Source: Anaeromassilibacillus senegalensis | GTDB lineage: Bacteria > Bacillota > Clostridia > Oscillospirales > Acutalibacteraceae | Direction: 5' to 3' | Assembly: GCF_021531715.1 (NCBI RefSeq) | Contig: NZ_JAFBIT010000001.1 | Span: 310,001 to 374,000 of the forward strand | DNA length: 64,000 nt | Part shown: positions 15,300-23,801 of the stretch, piece by piece | Layout: each line of letters opens with the position of its first letter | Numbering within the stretch: the first letter of the stretch is position 1 | The notes under the pieces: model-generated | Seen by the model: only the letters and a program-made list of their open reading frames with translations | What the model was told of the DNA's origin: nothing | Database searches by the model: none | Position numbers and translations under genes: made by a program

Positions 15300-17384
15300 T
15301 CATAGCGGCGGAACATAGCCCGCCCGTGATGTTTCGGGCAGAAGTCCCGGCAACAGATATTGCTTGACGTTCCCCGGCGCTTTCGTTTCAATGCGCAAAT
15401 CACGGGTTGAAATGCGGGTCAGCGCCTTGCCTATCTGCGCGGGCGTTATCCGATACAGGCGCAAAGCGTCTTTCAGTTCGCTTGTCCTGTACCATTTCCA
15501 TTTGGAAACGGGCTGTTCCCAATCAAGCGCGTCCATGATTTCGATTTCCCCGGCAATCGGCTTGCTGTAACGTTCATTGCTCTTTTCAAGCGTTGCGCGT
15601 TCCTCGCGGGAAAGTCTGAAACCCTGCGGGTCAGTCTTGTAATACTGTTCATATACCTGCGCCCATAGCTGCGTTACCCATTCTTTGGAAAGGCTGTTCA
15701 GGCGTTCAACGTCAATATTTCCAACGTGAACCGTCCAAAAACGGCGGCTGCCTGTTTCGTCATTCAAGAATTCTTCCGGGTTTACTGTCGCGCAAAAACT
15801 TGTCCGGCGCGGTCTGCGCACGGCTGCGCGGGCATAAGGCAGGCGGTACATATCACGGGCGGCAGTCAGGAACGCTTTCAGCGCGGATTGCTCCCGCTTC
15901 AATGTGCTGTCCAGTTCGCCCAATTCTGCAATCAGACTGCCCGTTGCCTGTATGATGGTATCTTTGTTATCGGTATTGATGCTTACACCCTCGGAAAACC
16001 AATCTGCTTTCAGGGCAATAACCGCAAAGAACCTTGTCTTTCCTATGCCTTGATTGCCTTGCAGGGTCAGAACGCCGTCAGCGCCCGCCGGGTTGTCGTC
16101 GTCATTCAATGCAAGGCTTACTGTTTGCCATAACCATTTAATGACATAGGTGTTGAACTCTATCCCGTCCGCGTCTATATCAAGGATTTCCGGCAGTTCT
16201 GCAAGGCGGTCTGTTCCGTCCCACGGGTTAGCGGTTAGCATTTCTTCAAATGGGTTGAAGCGGTTTTTATCTTCAATCAGCACAAGGCAGTCGTCTAAAT
16301 CCTGCTTTGAACATTTCATATGATGCCGCTTGATATAGTCGGTCAGATACACGGGTAACACGTTCGGCGCGTTGGTCGTGGAAAATTCCGACGGCAAGCC
16401 CTGTATATCGACAGCGCCGGAAATGACGTTCAGGCGGACGGTAACGCCCAATTCTGCAAGAATGCGTTCTATGTCTGCGCTTGTTAGGACTTTCTTTTTG
16501 CCGCCTGCTGCCGCAAAGTCCATTTGCGCCGCGAATGTCGCCGGGTCTACATAGTCAGGATTTGAAAGAACCTTTTCTTTGTAGCCCGAAACGGCGCTGT
16601 TCCATATGGTAGAAAGTTCGCTGTCGTCAAGCGGCGGTTCACAATGCCCGGCTTTCTGATAGAAAAGGCTTTCTGCCGTTCCGTCGTCCATTCCGAAACG
16701 CTTTAGCATACTAAACGCATAGCGGGAAAGCGTCGCGTTCCTGCACCCGTCCGGGATAACGGCGGCTTCATCGTTCACGCGCTGTTCAAGCTGTTGCATG
16801 AACTCGTCAATGCAGATTTCGCCGGGGTAGTAAATCGGTTCAAGCGGGCTTTCAATCCCGAACATGAAATGCGCCGGGTCTTTTGCCTTTTCATCGAACT
16901 GCGGGAAATGCTCAATTATGGCATTTCGCAATTTCGCGCTTTCCCCTGCGGTTTCTGCTTTTCTGCTCCGTGGGAAATAGTAGTGATGTTTCGGACGGGC
17001 AGGCAGGCCGTTTTTCTCTTTCATATGGTTCCTTGACGGAATTGCTATGAATTCAACGCCCGGAAAGGCTTTGTGTACATCTTCCGGGGTTTTCCATTCT
17101 TCCGGCGGTATGTCGGGCAGCATTGGGTTATTCTCTTTGTTGTCGCAATCCGTAATCACGCAATCCTCTTCAACAAAGTCTTTTATAGCCCTGTGCGCTG
17201 CAATCATGCCGCCCTTGCTGTTTTTCCCGTCCTTGAAAAGTCCTGCGGTATGGTCGAACTTTGCGGCTTTCATCAGATCGGCGGGGCAGGTGATAGGCGC
17301 TTCATATGGATAGCTTGTATTAGTCTTTCTGCCCCGGACGTTTGACAGGTGCAAGGTGAAAGGCTTATTCAAACTTTGCGTCAT
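15300..17384 (-). CDS. VapE-type primase/helicase, probable satellite replication initiator
   Basis: The 694 residues have an N-terminal part with acidic DCDN and HHYYFPRS motifs resembling archaeo-eukaryotic primase domains, a PriCT-like middle (GCRNATLSRYAFSML), and a C-terminal virulence-associated-E P-loop ATPase: LQGNQGIGKTRF with Walker A Lys449, IAELGELD as Walker B, and an arginine-finger segment GSRRFWTV. Such proteins start replication of satellites and phages by binding origin iterons and unwinding DNA. The gene ends 26 bp from the iteron site. The start overlaps the Xis gene, so they are co-expressed. Confidence 0.88.
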   Translation of the reverse strand: MTQSLNKPFTLHLSNVRGRKTNTSYPYEAPITCPADLMKAAKFDHTAGLFKDGKNSKGGMIAAHRAIKDFVEEDCVITDCDNKENNPMLPDIPPEEWKTPEDVHKAFPGVEFIAIPSRNHMKEKNGLPARPKHHYYFPRSRKAETAGESAKLRNAIIEHFPQFDEKAKDPAHFMFGIESPLEPIYYPGEICIDEFMQQLEQRVNDEAAVIPDGCRNATLSRYAFSMLKRFGMDDGTAESLFYQKAGHCEPPLDDSELSTIWNSAVSGYKEKVLSNPDYVDPATFAAQMDFAAAGGKKKVLTSADIERILAELGVTVRLNVISGAVDIQGLPSEFSTTNAPNVLPVYLTDYIKRHHMKCSKQDLDDCLVLIEDKNRFNPFEEMLTANPWDGTDRLAELPEILDIDADGIEFNTYVIKWLWQTVSLALNDDDNPAGADGVLTLQGNQGIGKTRFFAVIALKADWFSEGVSINTDNKDTIIQATGSLIAELGELDSTLKREQSALKAFLTAARDMYRLPYARAAVRRPRRTSFCATVNPEEFLNDETGSRRFWTVHVGNIDVERLNSLSKEWVTQLWAQVYEQYYKTDPQGFRLSREERATLEKSNERYSKPIAGEIEIMDALDWEQPVSKWKWYRTSELKDALRLYRITPAQIGKALTRISTRDLRIETKAPGNVKQYLLPGLLPETSRAGYVPPL

Positions 17385-17556
17385 ACAGTCCGCCCCCTTT
17401 CTTTAAGTAGTCAGCAAAGATTTCCCGTGTGATATAGCAGCGGTTTCCTACCTGTATAACGGGAAACGCTCCGCGCTTCACAAGTGTTCTGATTGCGTAT
17501 TCCGGGAACTGGAATTCTTTCGCGGTTTCCTTGATGGTCAATGCGGGTTTCTCCAC
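17365..17556 (-). CDS. xis: Excisionase-like helix-turn-helix protein
   Basis: This 63-residue winged-helix protein (LTIKETAKEFQFPEYAIRTL, then VGNRCYITREIFADYL) matches the excisionase/MerR-like HTH family. It is the first gene of the leftward operon, so a satellite would make it on induction together with the replication protein. It could act as Xis for the integrase at the right end or as an AlpA-like activator. Confidence 0.8.
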   Translation of the reverse strand: MEKPALTIKETAKEFQFPEYAIRTLVKRGAFPVIQVGNRCYITREIFADYLKKGGGLYDAKFE

Positions 17557-17602
17557 GGTCGCGCCCCCTTTCTGTAAAATTCGCTTTTATTGTACGTTTA
17601 TA

Positions 17603-17662
17603 TTGACAAAGGCGTTTCCCCTGTCTATAATTGCATTATAGCAGGTCTAACCGCTAAGTCAA
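17603..17662. promoter_or_regulatory. Divergent overlapping promoters of the lysis-lysogeny-type switch
   Basis: Rightward (repressor/integrase): TTGACA 17603-17608, TATAAT 17626-17631, spacing 17. Leftward (xis-rep-head operon): TTGACT (complement of 17657-17662) and TATAAT (complement of 17635-17640), spacing 16. The two -10 boxes are 3 bp apart, so the promoters exclude each other, the layout of a genetic switch. Confidence 0.75.
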
Positions 17663-17668
17663 TATTTC

Positions 17669-17692
17669 TTGAACTTACTTGAAGATGTTCAA
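17669..17692. promoter_or_regulatory. Candidate repressor operator
   Basis: CTTGAA-GATG-TTCAAG is a 6-4-6 palindrome, with another CTTGAAC half-site 10 bp to its left. It sits between the leftward -35 box and the repressor start codon, where a CI-like repressor would be expected to bind. Confidence 0.5.
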
Positions 17693-17721
17693 GAAAACCG
17701 TCATTAGAAAGGAAAAAGAAG

Positions 17722-18267
17722 ATGCCGAAAACAAGAAAAGGTTCGTCAATCGAACTCTATAATTCCCATTTTGCGGCAACGCTGCGCGAATTGATGGAAA
17801 AGCACGGGACGACACAGAAAGAACTTGCCGATGCCGTGGGCGTTCGTCCGCAAACCCTTTCCCTATATACAACGGGGGAAACACAGCCCAACGTGGACAA
17901 GCTGTTGAAGATCGCGGAATACTTCAACGTAACAACGGATTTCCTTATTACAGGAACCATTCTTGAAGATATTCCCGTGCGTGAAATGCTCGGACTGTCG
18001 GAACGGACAGTTGAAAACATGAAACTGATAAAAGACGGGTATTTTGAAGATGCTCCCTATATGCTTTCTGTGCTTGATCGTCTGTTAGGTGATAAAGATT
18101 TTTACCTTGCGTTGGAACAGGCGGCGACATGGTACGGCAGAAAGCAGCAGATTGAAGCAGCAGGCGGCGACACAGAAAGCGAAAGCGAATTCTGCGAATG
18201 GAAAGCTGCAAAATACATGGAAACATATTTGCTTGACTTCATGCGGGCAAATATGAATATACAATAA
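17722..18267 (+). CDS. XRE-family repressor of the satellite
   Basis: Residues about 10-70 are a Cro/CI helix-turn-helix (GTTQKELADAVGVRPQTLSLYTTG, in two parts); the rest (to 181) is a helical C-terminal domain with no peptidase signature, so SOS self-cleavage is unlikely. AGAAAGGAAAAAG lies before the ATG. It is divergent from the xis-rep operon and 14 bp upstream of the integrase. By analogy with PICI Stl-type repressors, a helper phage protein could relieve it; that is inference. Confidence 0.85.
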   Translation: MPKTRKGSSIELYNSHFAATLRELMEKHGTTQKELADAVGVRPQTLSLYTTGETQPNVDKLLKIAEYFNVTTDFLITGTILEDIPVREMLGLSERTVENMKLIKDGYFEDAPYMLSVLDRLLGDKDFYLALEQAATWYGRKQQIEAAGGDTESESEFCEWKAAKYMETYLLDFMRANMNIQ

Positions 18268-18281
18268 GAAAGGGTGGTTTT

Positions 18282-19646
18282 ATGGCAAGTATCAGAAAGC
18301 GCGGCGACACGTACACCATAACCGCATACATGGGTTATGATGAAACCGGAAAGCAGCGCAAGAAAACAACAACGTTCCGCCCACCGGACGGGGTAACGCC
18401 GGGAAAGGCGGAAAAACTCGCAAAGCAGTTCGCGGCGGTGTGGGAAGAAAAAATCAGGGGTTACGTTGCCCTTGATGAAAACAGGACGTTTGCAGAACTC
18501 GCGGAATGGTACTATTCCACGGTTGCGCCGTCCACGTTGAAACCAAATGTTCTTGTGAACTATCAGAAAGGCATATATGACCATATCATGCCTGTAATCG
18601 GGCGGGAAAAGTTGAAAAACATCACGCCGCCCATGCTCGACAGTCTGTTTGCAGAATTACAGAAATCCGGCAATATGGAAAGTTCTTTCAGGCTGAAAGA
18701 TAAATCCATTCTTGACGGTGTGAAGCGTGAAGAATTTGCAGCAAAAGCAGGGGTCAGCCGTTCTATTGTGTTTAACGCGCTTGCAGGAAAAACCATGCGG
18801 CGGGAAAATGCGGAAAAGATCGCTGCCGCCCTTGATATGAAGCTCGACAAGGCTTTTGACGATGTGACAGAAAGGCGTGGTCTTTCCGGGGCTTCTACAA
18901 ACAAGCTGAAATTGAACCTGTCGGCAATCTTCACGGCAGCGGTCAAGAAAGAAATCATGCGCCGGAACCCGTGCAAGTTGGTAACGCCGCCGAAAGTGGA
19001 CACAGCGCCCGCCGCATATCTCGATGAAGCGCAATGCCACAAGCTGCTTGATTTGCTTTCACAGCAGGACGATTTTCAGTTTGAAGTTATTATCAATCTG
19101 TTCATTGCGTCCGGCATTCGCGCCGGGGAACTGTCCGCTTTATATTGGGAAGATATAAACCTTGATACAGGCATGATGTTTATACGGCATACGCTTGTTC
19201 ACGTCGGCGGGGAATACGTCAGGCAGGAACCGAAAACGGCAGACAGTACGCGCCGCATTATTCTTCCTGAATACATTATCGGTCTGTTGAAGAAACACAA
19301 GGCAAAGCAGGCGGAACGGCGGTTCAAGATGGGCGGACGGTACAAAAACCCGGATTTGGTGTTCACAAATAAGTCAGGCGGTTTCTATCTCGGCACAAAC
19401 ATGAACGGCAAGTTGAAAAAGGTCATTGCCGGAACGGACTTGCCGCAAGACTTACACCTGCATTCAATGCGCCATACTCATGCGTCACTTTTGATTAACT
19501 CGGACGTTGCGGCGCGGGTGATCGCGGACAGGCTCGGACACAGTACCACGAAAACGACGCTTGACACGTACAGTCATGTATTTGCGGAAAGTGAAGCGCG
19601 GGCAATGCAGGCCATTGATATGGCGTTGTTCCGGCAGGCAAAGTAA
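18282..19646 (+). CDS. int: Tyrosine integrase with an inserted helix-turn-helix
   Basis: The 454-residue protein has an AP2-like arm-binding N-terminus (MASIRKRGDTYTITAYMGYD), a core-binding domain and a C-terminal catalytic domain with Arg280, His394-x-x-Arg397, His420 and Tyr430. Residues about 135-195 hold an extra Cro/CI-like helix-turn-helix (REEFAAKAGVSRSIVFNALA) inside the core-binding region, making it longer than usual. It should insert and excise the island at the GAAAAAGA core, and the 24-bp repeats near both ends are likely arm sites. GAAAGGGTGG precedes the ATG. Confidence 0.9.
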   Translation: MASIRKRGDTYTITAYMGYDETGKQRKKTTTFRPPDGVTPGKAEKLAKQFAAVWEEKIRGYVALDENRTFAELAEWYYSTVAPSTLKPNVLVNYQKGIYDHIMPVIGREKLKNITPPMLDSLFAELQKSGNMESSFRLKDKSILDGVKREEFAAKAGVSRSIVFNALAGKTMRRENAEKIAAALDMKLDKAFDDVTERRGLSGASTNKLKLNLSAIFTAAVKKEIMRRNPCKLVTPPKVDTAPAAYLDEAQCHKLLDLLSQQDDFQFEVIINLFIASGIRAGELSALYWEDINLDTGMMFIRHTLVHVGGEYVRQEPKTADSTRRIILPEYIIGLLKKHKAKQAERRFKMGGRYKNPDLVFTNKSGGFYLGTNMNGKLKKVIAGTDLPQDLHLHSMRHTHASLLINSDVAARVIADRLGHSTTKTTLDTYSHVFAESEARAMQAIDMALFRQAK

Positions 19647-19662
19647 TAAAGGGTATGAAAAA

Positions 19663-19684
19663 AACCGCCGTGAAGCGGTTAAAA
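19663..19684 (+). terminator. Hairpin after the integrase gene
   Basis: AACCGC and GCGGTT form a short stem; no good T-run follows, so it is only a weak terminator candidate. Confidence 0.35.
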
Positions 19685-19708
19685 TTTGTCGCTTATTTGT
19701 CGCTTAAA
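19685..19708 (+). repeat. Right arm-type integrase site (24-bp repeat)
   Basis: This is the identical copy, in the same orientation, of the tandem TTTGTCGCTTA repeat at 6642-6665. It lies between the integrase stop and the attR core. Confidence 0.7.
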
Positions 19709-19844
19709 CCTGCTAAAAGTAGCTTATTGAAATAAGACGATATTCAATCGGCAATCAATATTTAGTGCCTTTATAATCTAATATCATACTATATATTGTG
19801 GTTCGTTGGGTATCATGGGATATCGTTTTATTTGAATATACTCT

Positions 19845-19852
19845 GAAAAAGA
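19845..19852 (+). other. attR core of the integrated island
   Basis: GAAAAAGA is the second copy of the attachment core. The preceding TGAATATACTC is the exact reverse complement of the GAGTATATTCA at the left end. Joined, the island ends give an attP with perfect 11-bp arms around a 7-bp centre. Confidence 0.85.
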
Positions 19853-20984
19853 ACAGATCAGCACCATGCAGCCCACCAGCGAGCTGTTCTTAACGATCGC
19901 AGCCACCATTGCAGAGAACGATCTGGAAGTGGATTCGAAACGACAGAAATGGTCAATCCAGCACCGCTTTGAAAACGGCTGGTATTCTATCGGCAGCAGT
20001 ATGTACGGATTCCGTATGGCGGCAAATAACACCGTGGTCATCGTGCCGGAACAGGCAGAAGTGGTGCGGTGTATCTACGACATGTATATCTCTGGCTGTG
20101 GATGCCTCGCAATCGCCAAAACACTCAACGAAGCTGGAATCCCAAATGGCAAAGGAAATCCGTGGCGACCAAACAATATCCTCCAGCTCATTAGCAATGA
20201 GAAATACATGGGCGATGTCATGATGGGTAAAAGCGTCCGTATCGACGGAGCCAAGTGCGATAACTTGGATGGTCGTTACGGTGAGCGGTACTACATCGAG
20301 AATGCCCACGACGGTATTGTCAGCAAAGAAATTTTCTACCGCGCACAGGTAATCCGACAGGAGCGGGCAAATCCCAAGCTGGTGAAGCAGGAGCATCCCA
20401 GCTATCCGTTCACAGGCATGATCGTATGCGGCTGCTGCGGCAGCACCTTCCGCCACAAGGTCAATAACAGCGGCAAGAAATGGCGCAATGATATATGGAT
20501 CTGCGCCAGACAGGAACGGCAAGGCCGCGAGCAGTGCGACAGCACCCGAATTAAAGATACGATACTGCAAGAAAAGTTCATAGAAGCATACAACGAATTT
20601 GTCACCCGACGGCCGCAGGGTGATACCATAGATGCTATACAAATGGTCATAAGGCAACTCCAGCAGGAGGAAGAAAAGCTGGCAGGGCTGCTGATGCGAA
20701 AGCTCACCTCGGATAAAGCATTCCGCGCTGAGCAGCAGTCCATCAAGGCCAGAATCCGAGAGCAGCAGGAATACATCCGGCAGCTACAAAGAAACAATAT
20801 ACGAGAAAGCGACTATACAACGATCACAGACTTCGACGAAGCAAAGCTCAAATTATTCGTGGAGCAAATCATAATGACGCCAAATCACGTGACCTTCCGC
20901 TTCTTCAATGGCGTGGAGATCACGAAGGAATATACAAACGGTCAGCCGGGTAACAAACCCGGCTGGAACAAGAAGGAGGTGTGA
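19853..20984 (+). pseudogene. Large serine recombinase, C-terminal half (gene split by the island)
   Basis: This continues the gene at 6249. It begins EQISTMQPTSELFLTIAATI, the end of the catalytic domain and long helix, followed by the recombinase domain (YGFRMAANN...GIPNGKGNPWRPNNILQLISNEKY, in parts), a zinc-ribbon (CGCCGSTF...CARQ...C) and a coiled-coil C-terminus. An internal ATG at 19866 exists, but no ribosome binding site supports its use. The stop overlaps the next recombinase gene region, so an intact operon of two recombinases is expected after excision. Confidence 0.88.
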
Positions 20985-20986
20985 TC

Positions 20987-22579
20987 ATGGCTCAACCAGC
21001 AACACGTGTGGTGCGACGGATCCCGTCAGAAGCACTATTCACCACAGGGCAGTACCGTAAGCCACAGATGGTAGTGGCAGCATACGCCCGCGTATCGACC
21101 GAGAAGGAAGAACAGGAAGATAGCTTCGATCGGCAAGTACAGCACTACACCACTCTGATCACGTCAAAACCGGAATGGCAGTTCGGCGGCATCTACGCGG
21201 ATCCGGGTATCACCGGCACCCGTGCGGAGAAGCGCCCTGACTTCATGCGGATGATACAGGCATGCCGCGATGGGAAGATCAACAAGGTGCTGGTCAAATC
21301 CATCAGCCGATTTGCCCGTAATACCGTGGACGCACTCAACTACATTCGGGAACTCAAAGACCTTGGTATCAGCGTATACTTCGAGAATGAGAACATAGAT
21401 ACCATGACCCCCGGCGGTGAAGTGCTGCTGACAATCCTCACAGCCATGGCCGAGCAGGAATCACGCACCATGTCCACCAACATCAAATGGAGCTACCAAA
21501 AGAAGTTCCAGAACGGTGAGGTTGTCCTGAACACCGGCATGGTGCTGGGCTACAAGAAAAGCAGCACCGGTGAATATGTGATTGCAGAGGATGAAGCAGA
21601 AACGGTGCTTCGCATCTACCGCGAATACCTTGCTGGGATTCCAGTGCCACAGATCTGCCGAGAGCTGGAGGCAGACGGCATCACCACAAAGCGCGGCAGC
21701 TCACAGTGGCGGCCGAACGCAGTGCTGGGCATTCTCAAAAATGAGAAATACACCGGCAACGCTACCCTCGGCAAAACCTTCAAGCCAGACGTGCTATCCA
21801 AGCGCAGGATGAAGAACACCGGCCAGTCGCCCATGTACTACGCAGAGAACACTCATCCAGCGATCATCACGCAAGAGATGTTTGACATGGCGCAGGCAGA
21901 GATGCAGCGCCGTAGAGATGAAAAGGATACATCGGTTGGCAGCAGTCGATACACCAGTAAATACCCGCTCAGCGGACTGCTGGTATGCGGCACCTGCGGT
22001 CACCGCCTGCGCAGACACGTACGCACTGTCGGCAGCGGAAAGCGCGTGGCAGCTTGGGGATGTACCAACAGAATCAGCAACGGCCGATCGGTGTGCGACA
22101 GCCACCATATCAATGAGGATGTACTGGAGCGCACTATCCGAGCTGCATTCGACGGAATGGACGATGTGCTGGATGTGGTTGAGGAAAGCTGTGCAGAGGT
22201 TCTGGAGGCCGATAACCACGTAGAACTGGAACAGGTACAGCAGGACATCATAACCATACAGGAGGCCGTCCTTGCCCTCCACAAAGCCCAGCAACAGGGC
22301 ATGGTAAACGAGATGGACTATGAAATCAAAATCGCCTCCTACAGCCAGCAAATGGACGAGCTGCAGGAGCGACAGCGAGAACTCAAAGCAACGGCAGAAC
22401 GATTCGCGGAGGTGAAATACTGGATGGATACCTTCAAAGAGCATGTCCACAGCGGAGAAAAGATGGACACCACCGACGCAGTGGTGCTCCGCCAGCTCAC
22501 TGACAGAATCGTGGTGTATGATAATCGGCTGGAAATCCACCTGCGGATCGGAGGCACACTGGAGCAAAAGTACGAATAA
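20987..22579 (+). CDS. Large serine recombinase
   Basis: Start ATG at 20987 is 7 bp after AAGGAGG. Of the 530 residues, 29-175 form the resolvase domain with catalytic Ser37 (YARVSTEKEEQEDSF) and KSISRFARNTVDAL. Then come the recombinase domain (GYKKSSTGEYVIAEDEAETVLRIYREYLAG, in parts), a CGTCGHRLRR zinc ribbon and a Gln-rich coiled coil (about 415-470). Large serine recombinases move conjugative or mobilisable elements. The tandem arrangement with the split recombinase suggests both act together on the outer element. Confidence 0.93.
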   Translation: MAQPATRVVRRIPSEALFTTGQYRKPQMVVAAYARVSTEKEEQEDSFDRQVQHYTTLITSKPEWQFGGIYADPGITGTRAEKRPDFMRMIQACRDGKINKVLVKSISRFARNTVDALNYIRELKDLGISVYFENENIDTMTPGGEVLLTILTAMAEQESRTMSTNIKWSYQKKFQNGEVVLNTGMVLGYKKSSTGEYVIAEDEAETVLRIYREYLAGIPVPQICRELEADGITTKRGSSQWRPNAVLGILKNEKYTGNATLGKTFKPDVLSKRRMKNTGQSPMYYAENTHPAIITQEMFDMAQAEMQRRRDEKDTSVGSSRYTSKYPLSGLLVCGTCGHRLRRHVRTVGSGKRVAAWGCTNRISNGRSVCDSHHINEDVLERTIRAAFDGMDDVLDVVEESCAEVLEADNHVELEQVQQDIITIQEAVLALHKAQQQGMVNEMDYEIKIASYSQQMDELQERQRELKATAERFAEVKYWMDTFKEHVHSGEKMDTTDAVVLRQLTDRIVVYDNRLEIHLRIGGTLEQKYE

Positions 22580-22581
22580 CA

Positions 22582-22617
22582 AACACAGCAGCGGAGCTAC
22601 ACCGTTGCTGTGTTTTG
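22582..22617 (+). terminator. Terminator after the recombinase operon
   Basis: AACACAGCAGCGG and CCGTTGCTGTGTT pair around a 7-nt loop, followed by TTGCGC. Confidence 0.65.
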
Positions 22618-22623
22618 CGCTCA

Positions 22624-22652
22624 TTGAAAAAATCAGACTTTTGTGGTATAAT
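22624..22652 (+). promoter_or_regulatory. Promoter of the Shedu gene
   Basis: TTGAAA (22624-22629), 17 bp, TATAAT (22647-22652); GGAGG then precedes the GTG at 22681. Confidence 0.75.
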
Positions 22653-22680
22653 TAAACAAAAACACACGGAGGTATATTCG

Positions 22681-23754
22681 GTGGAGTCTAAATTCGTTAA
22701 CAAAAAGCAAGCAAAAGGTAATGATAATATCGAATATGGAGAAGTCTCCGTATTGCATAGCAGTAGTCAAAGCGAGATTACAATATTGCCCTTTTTTATT
22801 AAGCATTCCGACCCAACAAGAGAACGTGATTTATGCATAAAGATCGCGCGTAACAAAAAAACCTCTGGATTCTCTTTTCCAGAGGTAGAAATAAATATGA
22901 GAGAAAAGGCAATTCTAGCACTTCGCGATAAGCTAAACGAATTGTTGGCTCTTAAGAAAATCCCGGAAAACGGGAATTTCTTGCTCGTTAGGATAGGAGA
23001 TGAGCAGCAAGTAGATTTGTCCGGATTGGATACATCGGATGTTGCAAAAGCGTTAATATCGGTGCTGGAGAATGATGAAATTGTCGAACACATCGATGCA
23101 ATAGACTTTTCTGACAATTTGGCTTTTGCATTTAGAAATTCTATAAAGATTAAAAGCCTCATTAAGGCAATGGATGAATTGGAGGCTGCACTTGAGACAG
23201 AAGTCAGCGAACAATACTATCAGGAGTGGTGCGAGCGAAACGGTTGGGTTTTCGGTAATCAATATGTAATGAAAGATTCTGAACGAAGAATATCACGTAA
23301 TGACAATGTGGATTTGTTGGCATCATCAGTTGTAACGGGATATAGGGATATTATAGAGCTAAAAAAGCCGACCTTTTCTGTTTTGAACTATGATTCTAGC
23401 CATGATTCCTACTATTTTTCTGTAGAAGTTTCGAAAGCAATCGGTCAGTGCCATAGATACTTGGATGTGTTTTCGGAAGAAGCTGTGACGGGGTTGCGCG
23501 ATAATAGAGAAATTGTGGCCTACCACCCAAGAGCAACTATAGTGGTTGGTCGTAGTAATGATTGGACTGATGATCAGCACAGAGCACTTCACGGGTTGAA
23601 CAGCCGGATGAATGGTATATCCATTTTGACGTACGATCATTTATTACTACAAGGCAGAAGACTTGTTGAAATGCTTCAGAATACACAGAGCACTGAAACA
23701 GAACCATCAGGATTAGACTTTGATTTTGAAGAAGATGATTCTCTGCCTTTTTAA
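22681..23754 (+). CDS. sduA: Shedu anti-phage protein (SduA, DUF4263 nuclease)
   Basis: The GTG at 22681 follows GGAGG; earlier in-frame codons overlap the promoter. Residues about 175-300 form the DUF4263 PD-(D/E)xK nuclease-like core: Asp211 in NVDLLAS, Glu226-x-Lys228 in RDIIELKKP, and Gln256 in AIGQCHRYLDVF. The variable N-terminal half (about 1-170) is the sensor-like part in Shedu proteins, and the tail is acidic. Shedu acts alone as a defence nuclease. It follows the recombinase operon directly, with its own promoter, and a HEPN-like gene follows. Confidence 0.82.
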   Translation: MESKFVNKKQAKGNDNIEYGEVSVLHSSSQSEITILPFFIKHSDPTRERDLCIKIARNKKTSGFSFPEVEINMREKAILALRDKLNELLALKKIPENGNFLLVRIGDEQQVDLSGLDTSDVAKALISVLENDEIVEHIDAIDFSDNLAFAFRNSIKIKSLIKAMDELEAALETEVSEQYYQEWCERNGWVFGNQYVMKDSERRISRNDNVDLLASSVVTGYRDIIELKKPTFSVLNYDSSHDSYYFSVEVSKAIGQCHRYLDVFSEEAVTGLRDNREIVAYHPRATIVVGRSNDWTDDQHRALHGLNSRMNGISILTYDHLLLQGRRLVEMLQNTQSTETEPSGLDFDFEEDDSLPF

Positions 23755-23801
23755 TGATGACATTTTTGCAGAAACAGAAAACATGCGAGGCGTGATAAAC
23801 G

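Larger units (their letters stand above)
6581..19852 (+). mobile_element. 13.27-kb capsid-forming PICI-like satellite
   Basis: The island has a complete satellite layout: restriction-modification cargo (left), head genes on the minus strand (head closure, terminase, two small genes, HNH, connector, protease-capsid, portal), iteron origin, VapE-type primase/helicase, Xis-like protein, divergent repressor and tyrosine integrase at the right end. No tail, holin, lysin or baseplate genes are present, so it would need a helper phage for tails and lysis. That gene content and size match capsid-forming PICIs. Both ends are defined by the repaired recombinase frame. It looks intact, so it may be mobilisable. 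Confidence 0.85.

Noticed and set aside
6642-19708. The 24-bp direct repeats as the actual island boundaries
   Set aside because: Joining there does not repair the recombinase frame; joining at GAAAAAGA does, so the repeats are internal arm sites.
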